Numbered from the stretch's first letter, positions 16,702 to 25,610 are shown. The stretch is 64,000 nucleotides of DNA from Pontimicrobium aquaticum (GCF_005047595.1 NZ_SUPL01000004.1:1-64000); one strand, 5' to 3'. The notes: generated by a model not told the origin, from the letters alone. Numbers and translations: made by a program.

Positions 16702-17750
16702 AAACTATATTACTAATAGAAGACGATACAGTTTTAAGGGAAAACACTACCGAGTTATTAGAGCTTTCAAACTACAATGTAATTTCAGCCTCTAATGGTG
16801 AAATTGGTGTTAACAAGGCAAAACAATTGTTACCAGATATTATTGTATGTGATATTATGATGCCTGAATTAGATGGTTATGGTGTGCTTGATGCCTTATC
16901 AAAAAACAAAAACACAAAACATATTCCTTTTATTTTTCTATCGGCTAAAACTGAGCATCTAGACATAAGAAAAGGAATGAATTTAGGGGCAGACGATTAT
17001 ATTACAAAACCTTTTAGTGAAGACGAGTTAATTAGCGCCATAGAAAGTCGCTTAGCAAAAATAGCCATATTAAAAGATGAGTATGATGTTAATAATAGAA
17101 TAATAGAAAGTGGTCAACATGAAATACAATCACTAAACGATTTTAAAAATTACATGTATGATAAAGGTGAAATTTTTAGATTTAAAGAAGAAGAAACTGT
17201 TTACAAAGAAGGTGAACACTCTAACTACATTTATTTAATCACAAAAGGTGTTGTTAAGTGCCATAATCTTGATGAACAGGGGAAAGAGCTTATAACTGGT
17301 TTGTATAAAGAAGATGATTTGTTTGGTTATATAAGTTTTACCGAAAACAATCTGTATCAAGAAACTGCAACTGCTATTAAAGATTTAGAAATGGTAGGTA
17401 TTTTAAAACAAGAACTTAAAAATATTTTAGACACCAACCATAAAGTTACAATAGAATTAATACAATTATTAAGTAATGACCTCACTGGTATAAAAAATCA
17501 ATTATTACAAATGGCTTATAGCTCGGTAAACAAAAAAACAGCTACCACCATTTTAAAATTTGCCGAAAAATTAAATCGAAAACCAGAAGATCCTATAAAG
17601 ATATCACGTAGCGACTTGGCTAGTGTTGCCGGAATAGCTACCGAAACTTTTATTAGAACCATGTCCGATTTTAAAAAACAAGGTCTCATAGCTATTGAAG
17701 GTAGAAACATTAAAATTTTAGAGCTTCAAAAACTTAAAGATATCTACTAA
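16698..17750 (+). CDS. Response regulator with REC and Crp/Fnr-type DNA-binding domains
   Basis: The protein has 350 residues. The receiver domain (1-122) has Glu8/Asp9/Asp10, phosphoacceptor Asp52 (VCDIMMPELDG) and Lys104. A linker leads to a cyclic-nucleotide-binding-like beta barrel (about 152-245) with YKEGEHSNYIYLITKGVVK. A Crp-type winged helix follows (about 270-345) with recognition helix ATETFIRTMSDFK. Glu316 and Arg320 match the FNR and CRP residues that read TGA/TCA. FNR-type cysteine clusters are absent, so control is probably by phosphorylation. It is the best candidate for the regulator of the TGAT-N4-ATCA sites in this window. Usp and ppsA genes follow. Confidence 0.93.
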   Translation: MKTILLIEDDTVLRENTTELLELSNYNVISASNGEIGVNKAKQLLPDIIVCDIMMPELDGYGVLDALSKNKNTKHIPFIFLSAKTEHLDIRKGMNLGADDYITKPFSEDELISAIESRLAKIAILKDEYDVNNRIIESGQHEIQSLNDFKNYMYDKGEIFRFKEEETVYKEGEHSNYIYLITKGVVKCHNLDEQGKELITGLYKEDDLFGYISFTENNLYQETATAIKDLEMVGILKQELKNILDTNHKVTIELIQLLSNDLTGIKNQLLQMAYSSVNKKTATTILKFAEKLNRKPEDPIKISRSDLASVAGIATETFIRTMSDFKKQGLIAIEGRNIKILELQKLKDIY

Positions 17751-17775
17751 TTTATTTAGTAGAATAGAACCAATA

Positions 17776-17787
17776 TGACGAATATCA
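17776..17787 (+). promoter_or_regulatory. FNR-like palindrome and promoter of the usp/ppsA operon
   Basis: TGACGAATATCA has one mismatch in the left half. It is followed by a perfect -7 box TAAATTTG at 17811-17818, exactly 29.5 bp from the centre. The start codon is at 17840. Confidence 0.78.
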
Positions 17788-17839
17788 TTTTGTACAATAC
17801 CTCTTGCCATTAAATTTGTAATACTTAAGAGGAATTATA

Positions 17840-18688
17840 ATGAAGTCAATATTATTACCAACGGATTTTTCAGAAAACTCATGGAACGCCATACAATATG
17901 CACTTCGTTTTTTTGAAAAGTTCAACTGCCACTTTTACATATTACATGTTAATCGATTAAATAATTTAGCATCGGACACATCATATATAATTGCTCCTGA
18001 AGTAATAGAAGAAGTACAAACTAAATTAGCAAAAAAACAGTTGCGAGAATTTTTAAAGCGAATTTCAAAAGAATTACCACATAATAAAAAGCATAAATTC
18101 TATACGCTTACAGACTATAATTTTTTTATTGAATCCATTAGAAACCAAATAGAAGAAAAGAACATAGACATGATTGTCATAGGAACTAAAGGCGCTTCTG
18201 GATTAAAAAAATATATCATAGGGAGCAATACAGGTGATGTTATTACCAAAGTATCTTGTACTACGCTAGTAGTTCCCGAAAATGCTAAGTTCAATAATGT
18301 AAAAGAGATAGCTTTTCCAACAGATTTATCTATCTCGTATCCCATACAAACATTGGAGCCTATTTCGGAAGTTTTAGAAGAGTTTGACTCTTTTTTAAGA
18401 ATTCTTCACATAAGTAAAAAGGAAGAAGATTTAAATATTGATCAAATAAAGTATAAAGAGTTATTGGAGGATTATTTTTTCAACAACAATTATAGCTTTC
18501 ATTTTTTAACCAATGATGACATAGAAGATGCTGTACAATGTTTTGTACAAAGCAGAGATATAGATATGATTGCTATGGTAGCAAAAAACTTAAACTATTT
18601 TCAACGGATTTTATTTATGCCAACGGTTGAAGAAATAAGCTATCATACCGATGTACCATTTTTAGTATTACACGAACAACAAAATTAA
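17840..18688 (+). CDS. Universal stress protein with two Usp domains
   Basis: The protein has 282 residues. The first Usp domain (1-147) starts MKSILLPTDFSENSWNAIQY and keeps the ATP-binding G-x2-G-x9-G-S motif as GTKGASGLKKYIIGS near 114. The second domain (about 152-282) lacks the motif, a pattern shared by all five Usp genes in the window. Usp proteins bind ATP and support survival in stasis or without oxygen, mostly in the cytoplasm. It is the first gene of an operon with a small membrane protein and PEP synthase. Confidence 0.92.
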   Translation: MKSILLPTDFSENSWNAIQYALRFFEKFNCHFYILHVNRLNNLASDTSYIIAPEVIEEVQTKLAKKQLREFLKRISKELPHNKKHKFYTLTDYNFFIESIRNQIEEKNIDMIVIGTKGASGLKKYIIGSNTGDVITKVSCTTLVVPENAKFNNVKEIAFPTDLSISYPIQTLEPISEVLEEFDSFLRILHISKKEEDLNIDQIKYKELLEDYFFNNNYSFHFLTNDDIEDAVQCFVQSRDIDMIAMVAKNLNYFQRILFMPTVEEISYHTDVPFLVLHEQQN

Positions 18689-18691
18689 ATT

Positions 18692-19078
18692 ATGGAAAAT
18701 TCAATTTTTTTAGCCAAATTTTGGGGATGGTATCTTATCATTTTCTTTTTTATTTTAAGTTTCAACCCTAAACGAATAAAACAAATATTTGAAGATTTAA
18801 AAGATGAGAAATTTTTGATCATTTCATCTCTTGTCGCCATTATTGTAGGCTTATTAAATATATTATTTCACAATATATGGGAACCAAACTATAAGCTTAT
18901 AATTACATTAATTGGATGGACATCCCTTTTTATAGGACTATCATTATTCATATTACCCAAGCAAACCATTTCATGGTTAAAATTTATTAATATAAAACTG
19001 GTTCAGGTTATTTATATGCTACTGTTTTTTATTGGGTTATTTCTTTTAAATGTAGCCTATAATATTTTGACTTATTAA
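18692..19078 (+). CDS. Four-helix membrane protein, function unknown
   Basis: The protein has 128 residues and four hydrophobic helices (about 8-24, 43-62, 70-90 and 103-124) with short loops. It begins MENSIFLAKFWGWYLIIFFF. It resembles small integral membrane proteins seen often in Bacteroidota but I do not assign a family. It sits three bases after a Usp gene and 12 bp before the PEP synthase gene, so the three are cotranscribed under the FNR-like promoter. Confidence 0.8.
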   Translation: MENSIFLAKFWGWYLIIFFFILSFNPKRIKQIFEDLKDEKFLIISSLVAIIVGLLNILFHNIWEPNYKLIITLIGWTSLFIGLSLFILPKQTISWLKFINIKLVQVIYMLLFFIGLFLLNVAYNILTY

Positions 19079-19090
19079 CTATAAAAAGTC

Positions 19091-21472
19091 ATGCGGAAAT
19101 TTATTAAAGTATTCAAAGAAATAACTATTAAAGATATTCATGAAGTTGGAGGCAAAAATGCATCTCTTGGCGAAATGTATAATAAATTAACATCACAAGG
19201 CATTAAAGTACCAGATGGTTTTGCTACAACATCTTATGCTTTTTGGACTTTTCTAGATGAAAATAATCTCACTAATAAATTAATTGAGTTACTCAAAAAC
19301 CTCAATAGAGACACATATTCCAATCTTAATAACATAGGTACACAAGCACGAGAATTATTTTTGAATGCTAGCTTTTCGGAAAAATTTATAACTCAAATCA
19401 AAAAAGCTTATAAAGAACTTTCTGGTAAATGAAATATTGATGTTGCAGTACGTAGTAGTGCCACAGCCGAAGACCTCCCTGATGCCAGTTTTGCTGGTCA
19501 ACATGAAACTTTTTTAAACATTAAAGGAGAAGATGCTTTATTGGATGCTGTAAAAAAATGCTTTGCTTCACTATACACTAACAGAGCAATAAAATATAGA
19601 GAAGAAAAAGGGTTCAAACATAGCGAAGTAGCACTTTCAGTTGGTGTACAAAAAATGGTTCGTGCAGATAAAGGTTGTTCAGGTGTTGGTTTTACTATTG
19701 ATCCAGAATCTGGCTTTGAAAATGTAATGCTTTTTTCGGGTGTTTGGGGTTTAGGCGAAAATATTGTTCAAGGTACAGTAAACCCTGATGATTTTTATGT
19801 TTTTAAACCTACCTTAAAGCAAGGATATTTTCCATTGATTCAGAAAAAAATTGGCGATAAAAACAAAACCATGATTTATAACAAATCCAATGGTCATGAT
19901 TCCACTATTAACATTGACACACCAAAAGTAAAACAAGAAGTGTTTGTTTTAAGTGATGATGAAGTTATTAAACTCTCGCAATGGGCTTTACTAATAGAAA
20001 CCCACTATAAAAAACCAATGGATATTGAATGGGCAAAAGATGGAATAACCAATCAATTGTTTATAATTCAAGCACGACCAGAAACAGTACACCATTCAAA
20101 AAACAAAAGCGTATTAATTGAATACAAGTTAACTGAAAAAGGCAAAATATTAACCACTGGAAATGCTGTAGGAACTAAAATATCGGTTGGTAAGGCAAAG
20201 CTATTAACATCAACAAAAGATGCAGATAAATTACTGCCTGGAGATATTATAGTGACTGATACTATTAGTCCCGATTGGGATCCCATTTTAAAAAAATCAG
20301 GAGGCATTATCACCAATAAAGGAGGTAGAACAAGTCATGCAGCAATTGTTTCCAGAGAATTGGGAGTTCCTGCTATAGTTGGCTGTAACAATGCAACTGA
20401 AACAATTAAAAACGGAGAATTAATCACTTTAAACTGTGCTGAAGGTAAAATAGGATACATTTATGAAGGTAAACTTTCCTATGAAGAAAAAGCAATCGAT
20501 TTTAGCAACATACCACTCCCAAAAACTGAAGCCAAATTAATTTTAGCAGATCCCGATAGAGCCTTTCAGCTGTCTTTTTATCCAAATAATGGTGTAGGCC
20601 TATTACGTATGGAATTTATTATTACACATTCGGTAAAAGTGCATCCAATGGCATTGGTTGAATTTAATAAAATAAAGGATGAAAAAGCAAAAGCAATCAT
20701 TGAAGAACTTACAAAGGCATATAAAAACAAAGAGTACTATTTTATTGATAAGTTGTCTCAAGGTATCGCTACCATTGCTGCAGCTTTTTACCCTAAAGAA
20801 GTCATTGTACGTTTAAGCGATTTTAAAACCAACGAATATGCTAATCTTATTGGAGGGAAATTTTTTGAGCCTAAAGAAGAAAACCCAATGTTAGGTTTTA
20901 GAGGAGCAGCAAGATACTATAGTGAATCTTATATAAATGGTTTTAAACTGGAATGCGAAGCACTAAAAAAAGTGCGAAATGAAATGGGTCTGACTAATGT
21001 AAAAGTGATGGTGCCTTTTTGTAGAACGCTAGAAGAAGGTAAAAAAGTCATAGAGATAATGAAAAACAATGGACTCAAACAAGGTGACAAGGGTTTAGAG
21101 ATTTATGTTATGATCGAAATTCCGAGTAATGTTATTTTAGCTGAAGAGTTTGCTGAAATTTTTGATGGCTTTTCTATTGGTTCTAACGATTTAACACAAC
21201 TCACTTTAGGTGTTGACCGAGATTCACAATTAATGGCAAAACTTTTTGATGAAAATGATGCAGCAACAAAAAAAATGATTGCTATGGCTATAGAAAAAGC
21301 AAACAATACCAAAACCAAAATAGGATTGTGTGGTCAGGCACCAAGCGACTTTCCAGAATTTGCTTCTTTCTTGGTAGAAAAAGGAATTAACAGCATATCA
21401 TTTAATCCAGATGCCTTATTACAAGGCATAGACAACATTAATAAAGCTGAAAATAAATTAGTTTCTGTTTAA
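19091..21472 (+). pseudogene. ppsA: Phosphoenolpyruvate synthase interrupted by an in-frame TGA
   Basis: The frame is intact from 19091 to 21472 (about 793 codons, normal for PpsA) except for TGA at 19430-19432. The N-terminal part has EVGGKNASLGEMYNKL; after the stop, the same frame gives VAVRSSATAEDLPDASFAGQ. The phosphohistidine domain has GGRTSHAAIVSREL and the PEP-binding domain has MLGFRGAARYY, SIGSNDLTQLTLGVD and GLCGQAPSDFP. The enzyme makes PEP from pyruvate and ATP for gluconeogenesis. The stop would cut the ATP-grasp domain after 113 residues. With no other damage, a recent mutation, a sequencing error or readthrough are all possible. Gly (GGA to TGA) is a plausible original residue. 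Confidence 0.85.
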
Positions 21473-21506
21473 AAAAAGACATTTTTTACGATTTATTTTT
21501 CTAAAC

Positions 21507-21518
21507 TGATATATATCA
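21507..21518 (+). promoter_or_regulatory. FNR-like palindrome and promoter of the small-RNA repeat array
   Basis: TGATATATATCA is followed by TATATTAG (21542-21549) at exactly 29.5 bp. Unlike the other sites, there is no coding region downstream on this strand. The likely transcript starts near 21555 and runs into the repeat array. Confidence 0.75.
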
Positions 21519-21599
21519 TTTTAAATCGAGGTAATATCATTTATATTAGTGTCATAATTAAAAAGTTCTTTAAAAACACTGATAAATTTTAAAAACATA

Positions 21600-21628
21600 G
21601 ATCTATAAATCGTAAGACCTTATAGATC
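21600..21628 (+). other. Hairpin in the leader of the repeat array
   Basis: Perfect 9-base arms GATCTATAA and TTATAGATC flank an 11-base loop. It lies about 45 bases after the inferred transcript start and before the first repeat. It has no T-run, so it is probably an RNA structure and not a terminator. Confidence 0.5.
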
Positions 21629-21664
21629 GTAATAGAGTTTAAAATTATTATTTTGTGATATTAA

Positions 21665-21769
21665 TTTTTTGAGATGCCTTTAGCAATAAAGTTGTTTTGG
21701 ATATTGATAAATTAGATAATGAAATTAAGCTCTTTAAGAGAAACAGGAAGTTTCGGCTTCCTGTTTCTT
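21665..21769 (+). ncRNA. Putative small RNA, unit 1 of the array
   Basis: The unit ends in an 11-bp perfect hairpin (GAAACAGGAAG, loop TTTCGG, CTTCCTGTTTC at 21740-21767) followed by TTA, like a Rho-independent terminator. A weak -7-like TTATTTTG lies near 21648. Ends are estimates. It could also be a processed segment of one long transcript from 21555. The conserved flavobacterial flavo-1 RNA motif is a possible relative that I cannot test. Confidence 0.5.
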
Positions 21770-21842
21770 ATAAAGCATACAGGTTAAACATTGAAAAATG
21801 CTTAATCTGTTATGAAGAGTTCAAAGCTATAGTTTGGCTTAT

Positions 21843-21946
21843 GGTTCTAATGGTTTTTTAGTAATAAAGAGTTATTGGAAGTGCTATAGGAGGAATAATA
21901 AAATTGAGCTTTTCAAGAAAGCAGGAGGTTTCGGCTTCCTGCTTTT
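21843..21946 (+). ncRNA. Putative small RNA, unit 2 of the array
   Basis: The hairpin at 21918-21944 (AAAGCAGGAG, loop, TTCCTGCTTT) ends in a short T/A-rich tail. Relative to unit 1 its stem carries matched changes (ACAGG/CCTGT to GCAGG/CCTGC), so base pairing is kept. A -7-like ATAGTTTG lies at 21829-21836. Boundaries are estimates. Confidence 0.5.
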
Positions 21947-22019
21947 AAAAAGCATATAGGTTTTATCATTGTAAAATGATGAGGTCGAAACAAAACGTTC
22001 GAAGCTATTATTTAACAGG

Positions 22020-22130
22020 AAAACCATAATAGGTACTTTAGCAATAAAGTAAATATTATAGTGAATCGAAAGTTAGATAATAAAATTGAGAGTTTTGGAA
22101 AAACAGGAGGTTTCGGCTTCCTGTTTTTTA
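22020..22130 (+). ncRNA. Putative small RNA, unit 3 of the array
   Basis: The hairpin at 22099-22128 (AAAAACAGGAGG, loop TTTCGG, CTTCCTGTTTTT) has the strongest T-run of the three, consistent with final termination of the array. The upstream part matches unit 1 well (AGCAATAAAG, GTTAGATAATAAAATTGAG). Boundaries are estimates. Confidence 0.5.
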
Positions 22131-22221
22131 TTTAAACATGGCTATTAATCAGTTTGTACAAGCATTATTTTTTAGGAAATATGTTATCTATAATGATTAA
22201 ATTTTTTGCTTTTGTACAATA

Positions 22222-22252
22222 AAAAAAGGTAAGTGCAATACTTACCTTTTTT
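22222..22252. terminator. Bidirectional terminator after the upp operon
   Basis: Arms AAAAAAGGTAAGT and ACTTACCTTTTTT with a 5-base loop. It lies 20 bp after the stop of the minus-strand uracil phosphoribosyltransferase gene and also closes the plus-strand small-RNA region. Confidence 0.85.
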
Positions 22253-22271
22253 GTTCTATATAACTATTTGA

Positions 22272-22925
22272 TTATAGTTTTAATCCGAAGGACAAATCAC
22301 CTGCATCACCAAGCCCAGGAATTATATAACCCTTACTGCTTAATGTGTCGTCGATTGTGGCAATCCATAAATGTGTGTCTTCAGAAAAAATCTTTTTAAC
22401 ATATTCCACTCCAATTTTTGAACCAATAACCGAAACAATATGAATTTGTTTTGGAATACCATGTTTTTTTAAAGCACTATAAACGTTTTCCAGGGTTTTA
22501 CCTGTAGCCAACATAGGATCTGTAAGCACTAACGTTTTATTCGTTAATGATGGAGCAGCTAAATATTTTACAATAACTTTAAAAGCATCTTGGTTATCCC
22601 TATGGTACCTATATGCCGAAATAAATGCATTTTCAGCCTTGTCATAATAATTTAAAAGCCCTTGATGCAAAGGCAAGCCTGCACGTAAAACAGAGCATAG
22701 TACAAGGTTGTTTTGAGGCATTAAAACCGTTTTGTGACCAAAAGGAGTTTTTACTTTTTTGTCTTTATAATTTAAAGTTTTGCTTAATTCATAACCAAGA
22801 ACCTCTCCAATTCGCTCAATATTTTTTCGAAAGCGCATGGTATCTTTTTGGATGTTGACATCTCTTAATTCAGCTATAAACTGATTTAAAATTGAATTTT
22901 CTTTACTAAAATCATGAAGTATCAT
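22272..22925 (-). CDS. upp: Uracil phosphoribosyltransferase
   Basis: The protein has 217 residues. It joins uracil and PRPP to make UMP, a salvage step in the cytoplasm. The PRPP-binding motif is LVLTDPMLATGKT near 130 and the uracil-binding loop is IIPGLGDAGDLSFG near 200. Length and motifs are typical. It is the last gene of a five-gene minus-strand operon (DUF2267, SDR, hydrolase, PRTase, upp) whose promoter is the FNR-like site at 25599-25610. Placement in a stress operon suggests nucleobase recycling in dormancy. Confidence 0.93.
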   Translation of the reverse strand: MILHDFSKENSILNQFIAELRDVNIQKDTMRFRKNIERIGEVLGYELSKTLNYKDKKVKTPFGHKTVLMPQNNLVLCSVLRAGLPLHQGLLNYYDKAENAFISAYRYHRDNQDAFKVIVKYLAAPSLTNKTLVLTDPMLATGKTLENVYSALKKHGIPKQIHIVSVIGSKIGVEYVKKIFSEDTHLWIATIDDTLSSKGYIIPGLGDAGDLSFGLKL

Positions 22926-22948
22926 GGTATAATTAATTTAAACCTTTA

Positions 22949-23596
22949 TTAATCCTTAATGGTCTTTTGGTTAGCTTCTTTTAATAATCTAATGACTTCA
23001 CTATCATCAACTTGGTAAAATTCTTTATAGAATTGTCCAACAGCATGAAAATTAAAAGGTGTAAGCAAGCAAATAGTGTTATTTACCGACGACATATTTT
23101 TAATTTTGGCAATAACCGAAGGAGGGCCAACTGGTAAGGCTACAATTATTTGAGAAGGTTGTTGTTGGTGAATAAGGTTAATACTAGATATTAATGTTTG
23201 ACCTGTAGCAACACCATCATCAACCAAAATTACTGTTTTGTTTTTCAAACTAGTAGGCGTGATTGAGCCATAATACATGTCTTGACGTTTTTTTAAAATA
23301 TCTCGAATCCTACTGGTTTCGCTATCTATATAACTATTTGAAATATCTCTGGCATCTTCACTTAGTATAATGTCATTTAGGGTTACAGCACCAATTGCAA
23401 ATTCTTTGTGAAGTGGATGCCCAATTTTTTTTGAAAGAACAATTTCTAAAGGGACGTTTAATTTTTTTGCAATAATATGTCCAATAGGTAAACCTCCTCT
23501 AGGAATAGTAACCACTATTGCCTTTTTATTGTTTTTATATTCTAACAATTTATTAGCGAGTTGTTCTCCTGCTTCAATTCTATCTTTAAACATCAT
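22949..23596 (-). CDS. Phosphoribosyltransferase-domain protein (COG1926 type)
   Basis: The protein has 215 residues from ATG 23596 (MMFKDRIEAGEQLANKLLEY); an upstream start at 23632 would overlap the previous gene and is less likely. It shows TIPRGGLPIGHIIAKKLNVP near 42, KKIGHPLHKEFAIGAV near 65 and the PRPP loop VILVDDGVATGQT near 123. The substrate is unknown. In mycobacteria such a domain is fused to a dienelactone-hydrolase domain (Rv0571c); here the hydrolase gene lies directly upstream as a separate gene. Confidence 0.88.
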   Translation of the reverse strand: MMFKDRIEAGEQLANKLLEYKNNKKAIVVTIPRGGLPIGHIIAKKLNVPLEIVLSKKIGHPLHKEFAIGAVTLNDIILSEDARDISNSYIDSETSRIRDILKKRQDMYYGSITPTSLKNKTVILVDDGVATGQTLISSINLIHQQQPSQIIVALPVGPPSVIAKIKNMSSVNNTICLLTPFNFHAVGQFYKEFYQVDDSEVIRLLKEANQKTIKD

Positions 23597-23604
23597 ATAA
23601 TTTT

Positions 23605-24252
23605 TTATAAGATTAAATATGTGTCGAACCAATCGCTGGTTTCTTTTGCAACAAGATCCAGTTTACCAGGTTCTGAAAATAAATGAGTAGCACCTTCAAT
23701 AATTTTTAATTCGCAAACTCCAGGAATGTTTGCTTGTGCCTTTTTATTTAACTCAATAACAACACCATCATTACTTCCAACTAATAAAAGTGTAGGTGTT
23801 TTAACTTGTCTTAAATAATTCATAGCAAGATCTGGCCTACCTCCTCTAGATACAACAGCAGAGATAGTTTTTCCTAATTTAGCAGCAGCACTAAGGGCAG
23901 ATGCAGCGCCTGTACTTGCACCAAAATAACCTAGTGGTAATTGTTTAATATCTTTATTGTTTTTAACCCATTTGGTAACACTAACCAACCTATCTGTGAG
24001 GAGTTCTATATCAAACCTATTCTCATAAATAGCATCCTCTTGTGGTGTCAATAAGTCGAATAATAAGCTTGAAAATCCATTATGCAATAAAATATCGGCA
24101 ACATAATTATTTCTTGAACTTAATCGACTACTACCACTGCCATGAGAAAACAAAATAAGACCTTTACTATTTTGTGCTTGTCTTAAATTTCCCTTTACGT
24201 GAATTACACCTATAGGAATATCAATTTCTTTATAAGTTTTTATTGTGTTCAT
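23605..24252 (-). CDS. Alpha/beta hydrolase, dienelactone-hydrolase type
   Basis: The protein has 215 residues. The oxyanion strand reads GLILFSHGSGSSRLSSRNNY near 31. The nucleophile region is YFGASTGAASAL near 108, with Ser110 as the likely nucleophile. The acid is in LLLVGSNDGVV and the His is in ATHLFSEPG. Length and order fit the small DLH group. The substrate is unknown. It precedes the phosphoribosyltransferase gene by 8 bp, the pair being separate versions of the two domains of mycobacterial Rv0571c. Confidence 0.88.
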   Translation of the reverse strand: MNTIKTYKEIDIPIGVIHVKGNLRQAQNSKGLILFSHGSGSSRLSSRNNYVADILLHNGFSSLLFDLLTPQEDAIYENRFDIELLTDRLVSVTKWVKNNKDIKQLPLGYFGASTGAASALSAAAKLGKTISAVVSRGGRPDLAMNYLRQVKTPTLLLVGSNDGVVIELNKKAQANIPGVCELKIIEGATHLFSEPGKLDLVAKETSDWFDTYLIL

Positions 24253-24302
24253 TTTATAATTTGGTTTATGCCATCCAATAAATCTTAAAATATTTTAGCA
24301 TA

Positions 24303-25064
24303 TTATTTCACGTTCATTCCTCCATCAATTACATGCATGGCTCCAGTAATATAATTGCTCGCATCTGAAGCTAAAAACAAGGCTAACTGCGCAATTTCTT
24401 CAGATTCGGCATATCTTTTAAAGAGTATATCTGCTTCAAATTCTTTTTGTACGTCCTTGGCATGACCTGGTGAAATACTTTCTTCTATTGAGCGCATCAT
24501 ACGGTTATTTACTGGTCCAGGATGGATGGTATTAACTCTAATACTATGATTGGCATATTCGATTGCCGCAACTCTCATAATACCAACAACAGCATGCTTG
24601 CTCGCAACATAAGTGCCAAGGCCTGAAAAGCCTTTAATGCCTGCGACAGATGACGTTATCATCACACTTCCACCGTCGTTCATTTTTGGAATTACATATT
24701 TGCAACCCAACCAAACGCCCTTTACATTAACATCGATAACTTTATCAAAATCTGTTTCAGGGTATTCCTTGATAGGTTTTACTGGACCTTCTATTCCTGC
24801 ATTATTAAAAAAGACATCAATGTTACCGAATTTTGTAAGTGTCGCTTCAGTATACTTTTTAGTGTCTTCAACTTTTGTAACATCTGCAACACAGTACGAA
24901 ACATTTTCAGATTTTAACTCGCTAATAGCAGCTTTTAGTTTGTCTTCATTTCGAGCAACCAACATCACTTTAGCACCTTCGGCTAAAAAAAGTTTTGCAG
25001 TGGCTTTACCTATATCTCCTGAGCCTCCAGTAATGATTACACTTTTGTTTTTTAGAGTATTCAT
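24303..25064 (-). CDS. Short-chain dehydrogenase/reductase
   Basis: The protein has 253 residues with a Rossmann cofactor site TGGSGDIGKATAKLF near 12, structural NNAG near 88, catalytic Ser in MITSSVAGIKG near 137 and YVASKHA (Tyr150, Lys154). The C-terminus ends ASNYITGAMHVIDGGM, as in 3-oxoacyl reductase-like SDRs. The substrate cannot be told. It follows the DUF2267 gene by 31 bp in the same operon. Confidence 0.9.
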   Translation of the reverse strand: MNTLKNKSVIITGGSGDIGKATAKLFLAEGAKVMLVARNEDKLKAAISELKSENVSYCVADVTKVEDTKKYTEATLTKFGNIDVFFNNAGIEGPVKPIKEYPETDFDKVIDVNVKGVWLGCKYVIPKMNDGGSVMITSSVAGIKGFSGLGTYVASKHAVVGIMRVAAIEYANHSIRVNTIHPGPVNNRMMRSIEESISPGHAKDVQKEFEADILFKRYAESEEIAQLALFLASDASNYITGAMHVIDGGMNVK

Positions 25065-25095
25065 AGCTTTATTATTATTTGTTATTATAAATTGA

Positions 25096-25542
25096 TTAAA
25101 ACATAATATTATGGTATATCATAGATTTTAAATCTTTAGGAAGCTCGGATCTTATATCTTCCAGTTCACCTAAAGAGATGTATCTACGTAATAATATAAA
25201 TGTTGTATCTATATAATTTTCTGCTAATTCATCAGACTCAAAATCGTGAATCGAGGTTAAACCACTATATTTCCTGCATAAATCAATAAATTCAGTCATA
25301 TTTTTTACCTTTTCTCTTTTATGAGTTGTCCATCCATTTACATAAACTGCCTTTAAAAACATTGGAAACTGTGCAATAAGCTGTATCGATTCTTCAACTG
25401 ATATTACCTCTCGCAAAGCGTGTAAAATAGCAGATAAAATACGTCCAGCTTTCTCTTTATCGGTAGCAAGATTCATTTCTTTTGAGTATTCCTTTAAAAA
25501 AGTATTTGCTTCTGCTGCAAATTGATTAAAATTAAGAGCCAT
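25096..25542 (-). CDS. DUF2267-family protein
   Basis: This all-helical 148-residue cytoplasmic protein has NFNQFAAEANTFLKEYSKEM at the start and AGRILSAILHALREVISVEE near 33, matching the DUF2267 repeat that pairs helical modules. Family members are common in stress operons of mycobacteria, cyanobacteria and Bacteroidota, but no activity is established. It is the first gene of the operon that ends with upp and lies 56 bp from the shared FNR-like site. Confidence 0.85.
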   Translation of the reverse strand: MALNFNQFAAEANTFLKEYSKEMNLATDKEKAGRILSAILHALREVISVEESIQLIAQFPMFLKAVYVNGWTTHKREKVKNMTEFIDLCRKYSGLTSIHDFESDELAENYIDTTFILLRRYISLGELEDIRSELPKDLKSMIYHNIMF

Positions 25543-25598
25543 GACAATATGTTTTTTTTGTGAGTTATAAAGTTGGTGACTACCAACAAGTTACCAAA

Positions 25599-25610
25599 TG
25601 ATATATATCA
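25599..25610. promoter_or_regulatory. FNR-like palindrome between the DUF2267 operon and the class II RNR gene
   Basis: TGATATATATCA is followed on the plus strand by a perfect box TAAATTTG (25633-25640), 28.5 bp from the centre. On the minus strand CAACTTTA (25568-25575) is a weak match at 29.5 bp. It probably serves both operons. Confidence 0.75.

Larger units (their letters stand above)
21680..22130 (+). repeat. Tandem array of three ~178-bp units
   Basis: Three diverged units start with AGCAATAAAG at 21682, AGTAATAAAG at 21860 and AGCAATAAAG at 22040, giving periods of 178 and 180. Each has a middle segment like AGATAATGAAATTAAGC, then a hairpin with a loop around TTTCGG and a T-rich end. 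Units 1 and 2 also share AAAGCATAYAGG after the hairpin and GAAGCTAT or CAAAGCTAT before the next unit. No open reading frame spans a unit. Together with the leader this fills the 800-bp gap between 21472 and 22272. Confidence 0.8.

Noticed and set aside
19430-19432. TGA read as selenocysteine or tryptophan
   Set aside because: TGA is the stop of several intact genes here, the position is not a catalytic cysteine, and no recoding structure is seen.
21680-22130. CRISPR array
   Set aside because: Units are about 178 bp, diverged and without short identical repeats separated by unique spacers, and no cas genes are near.
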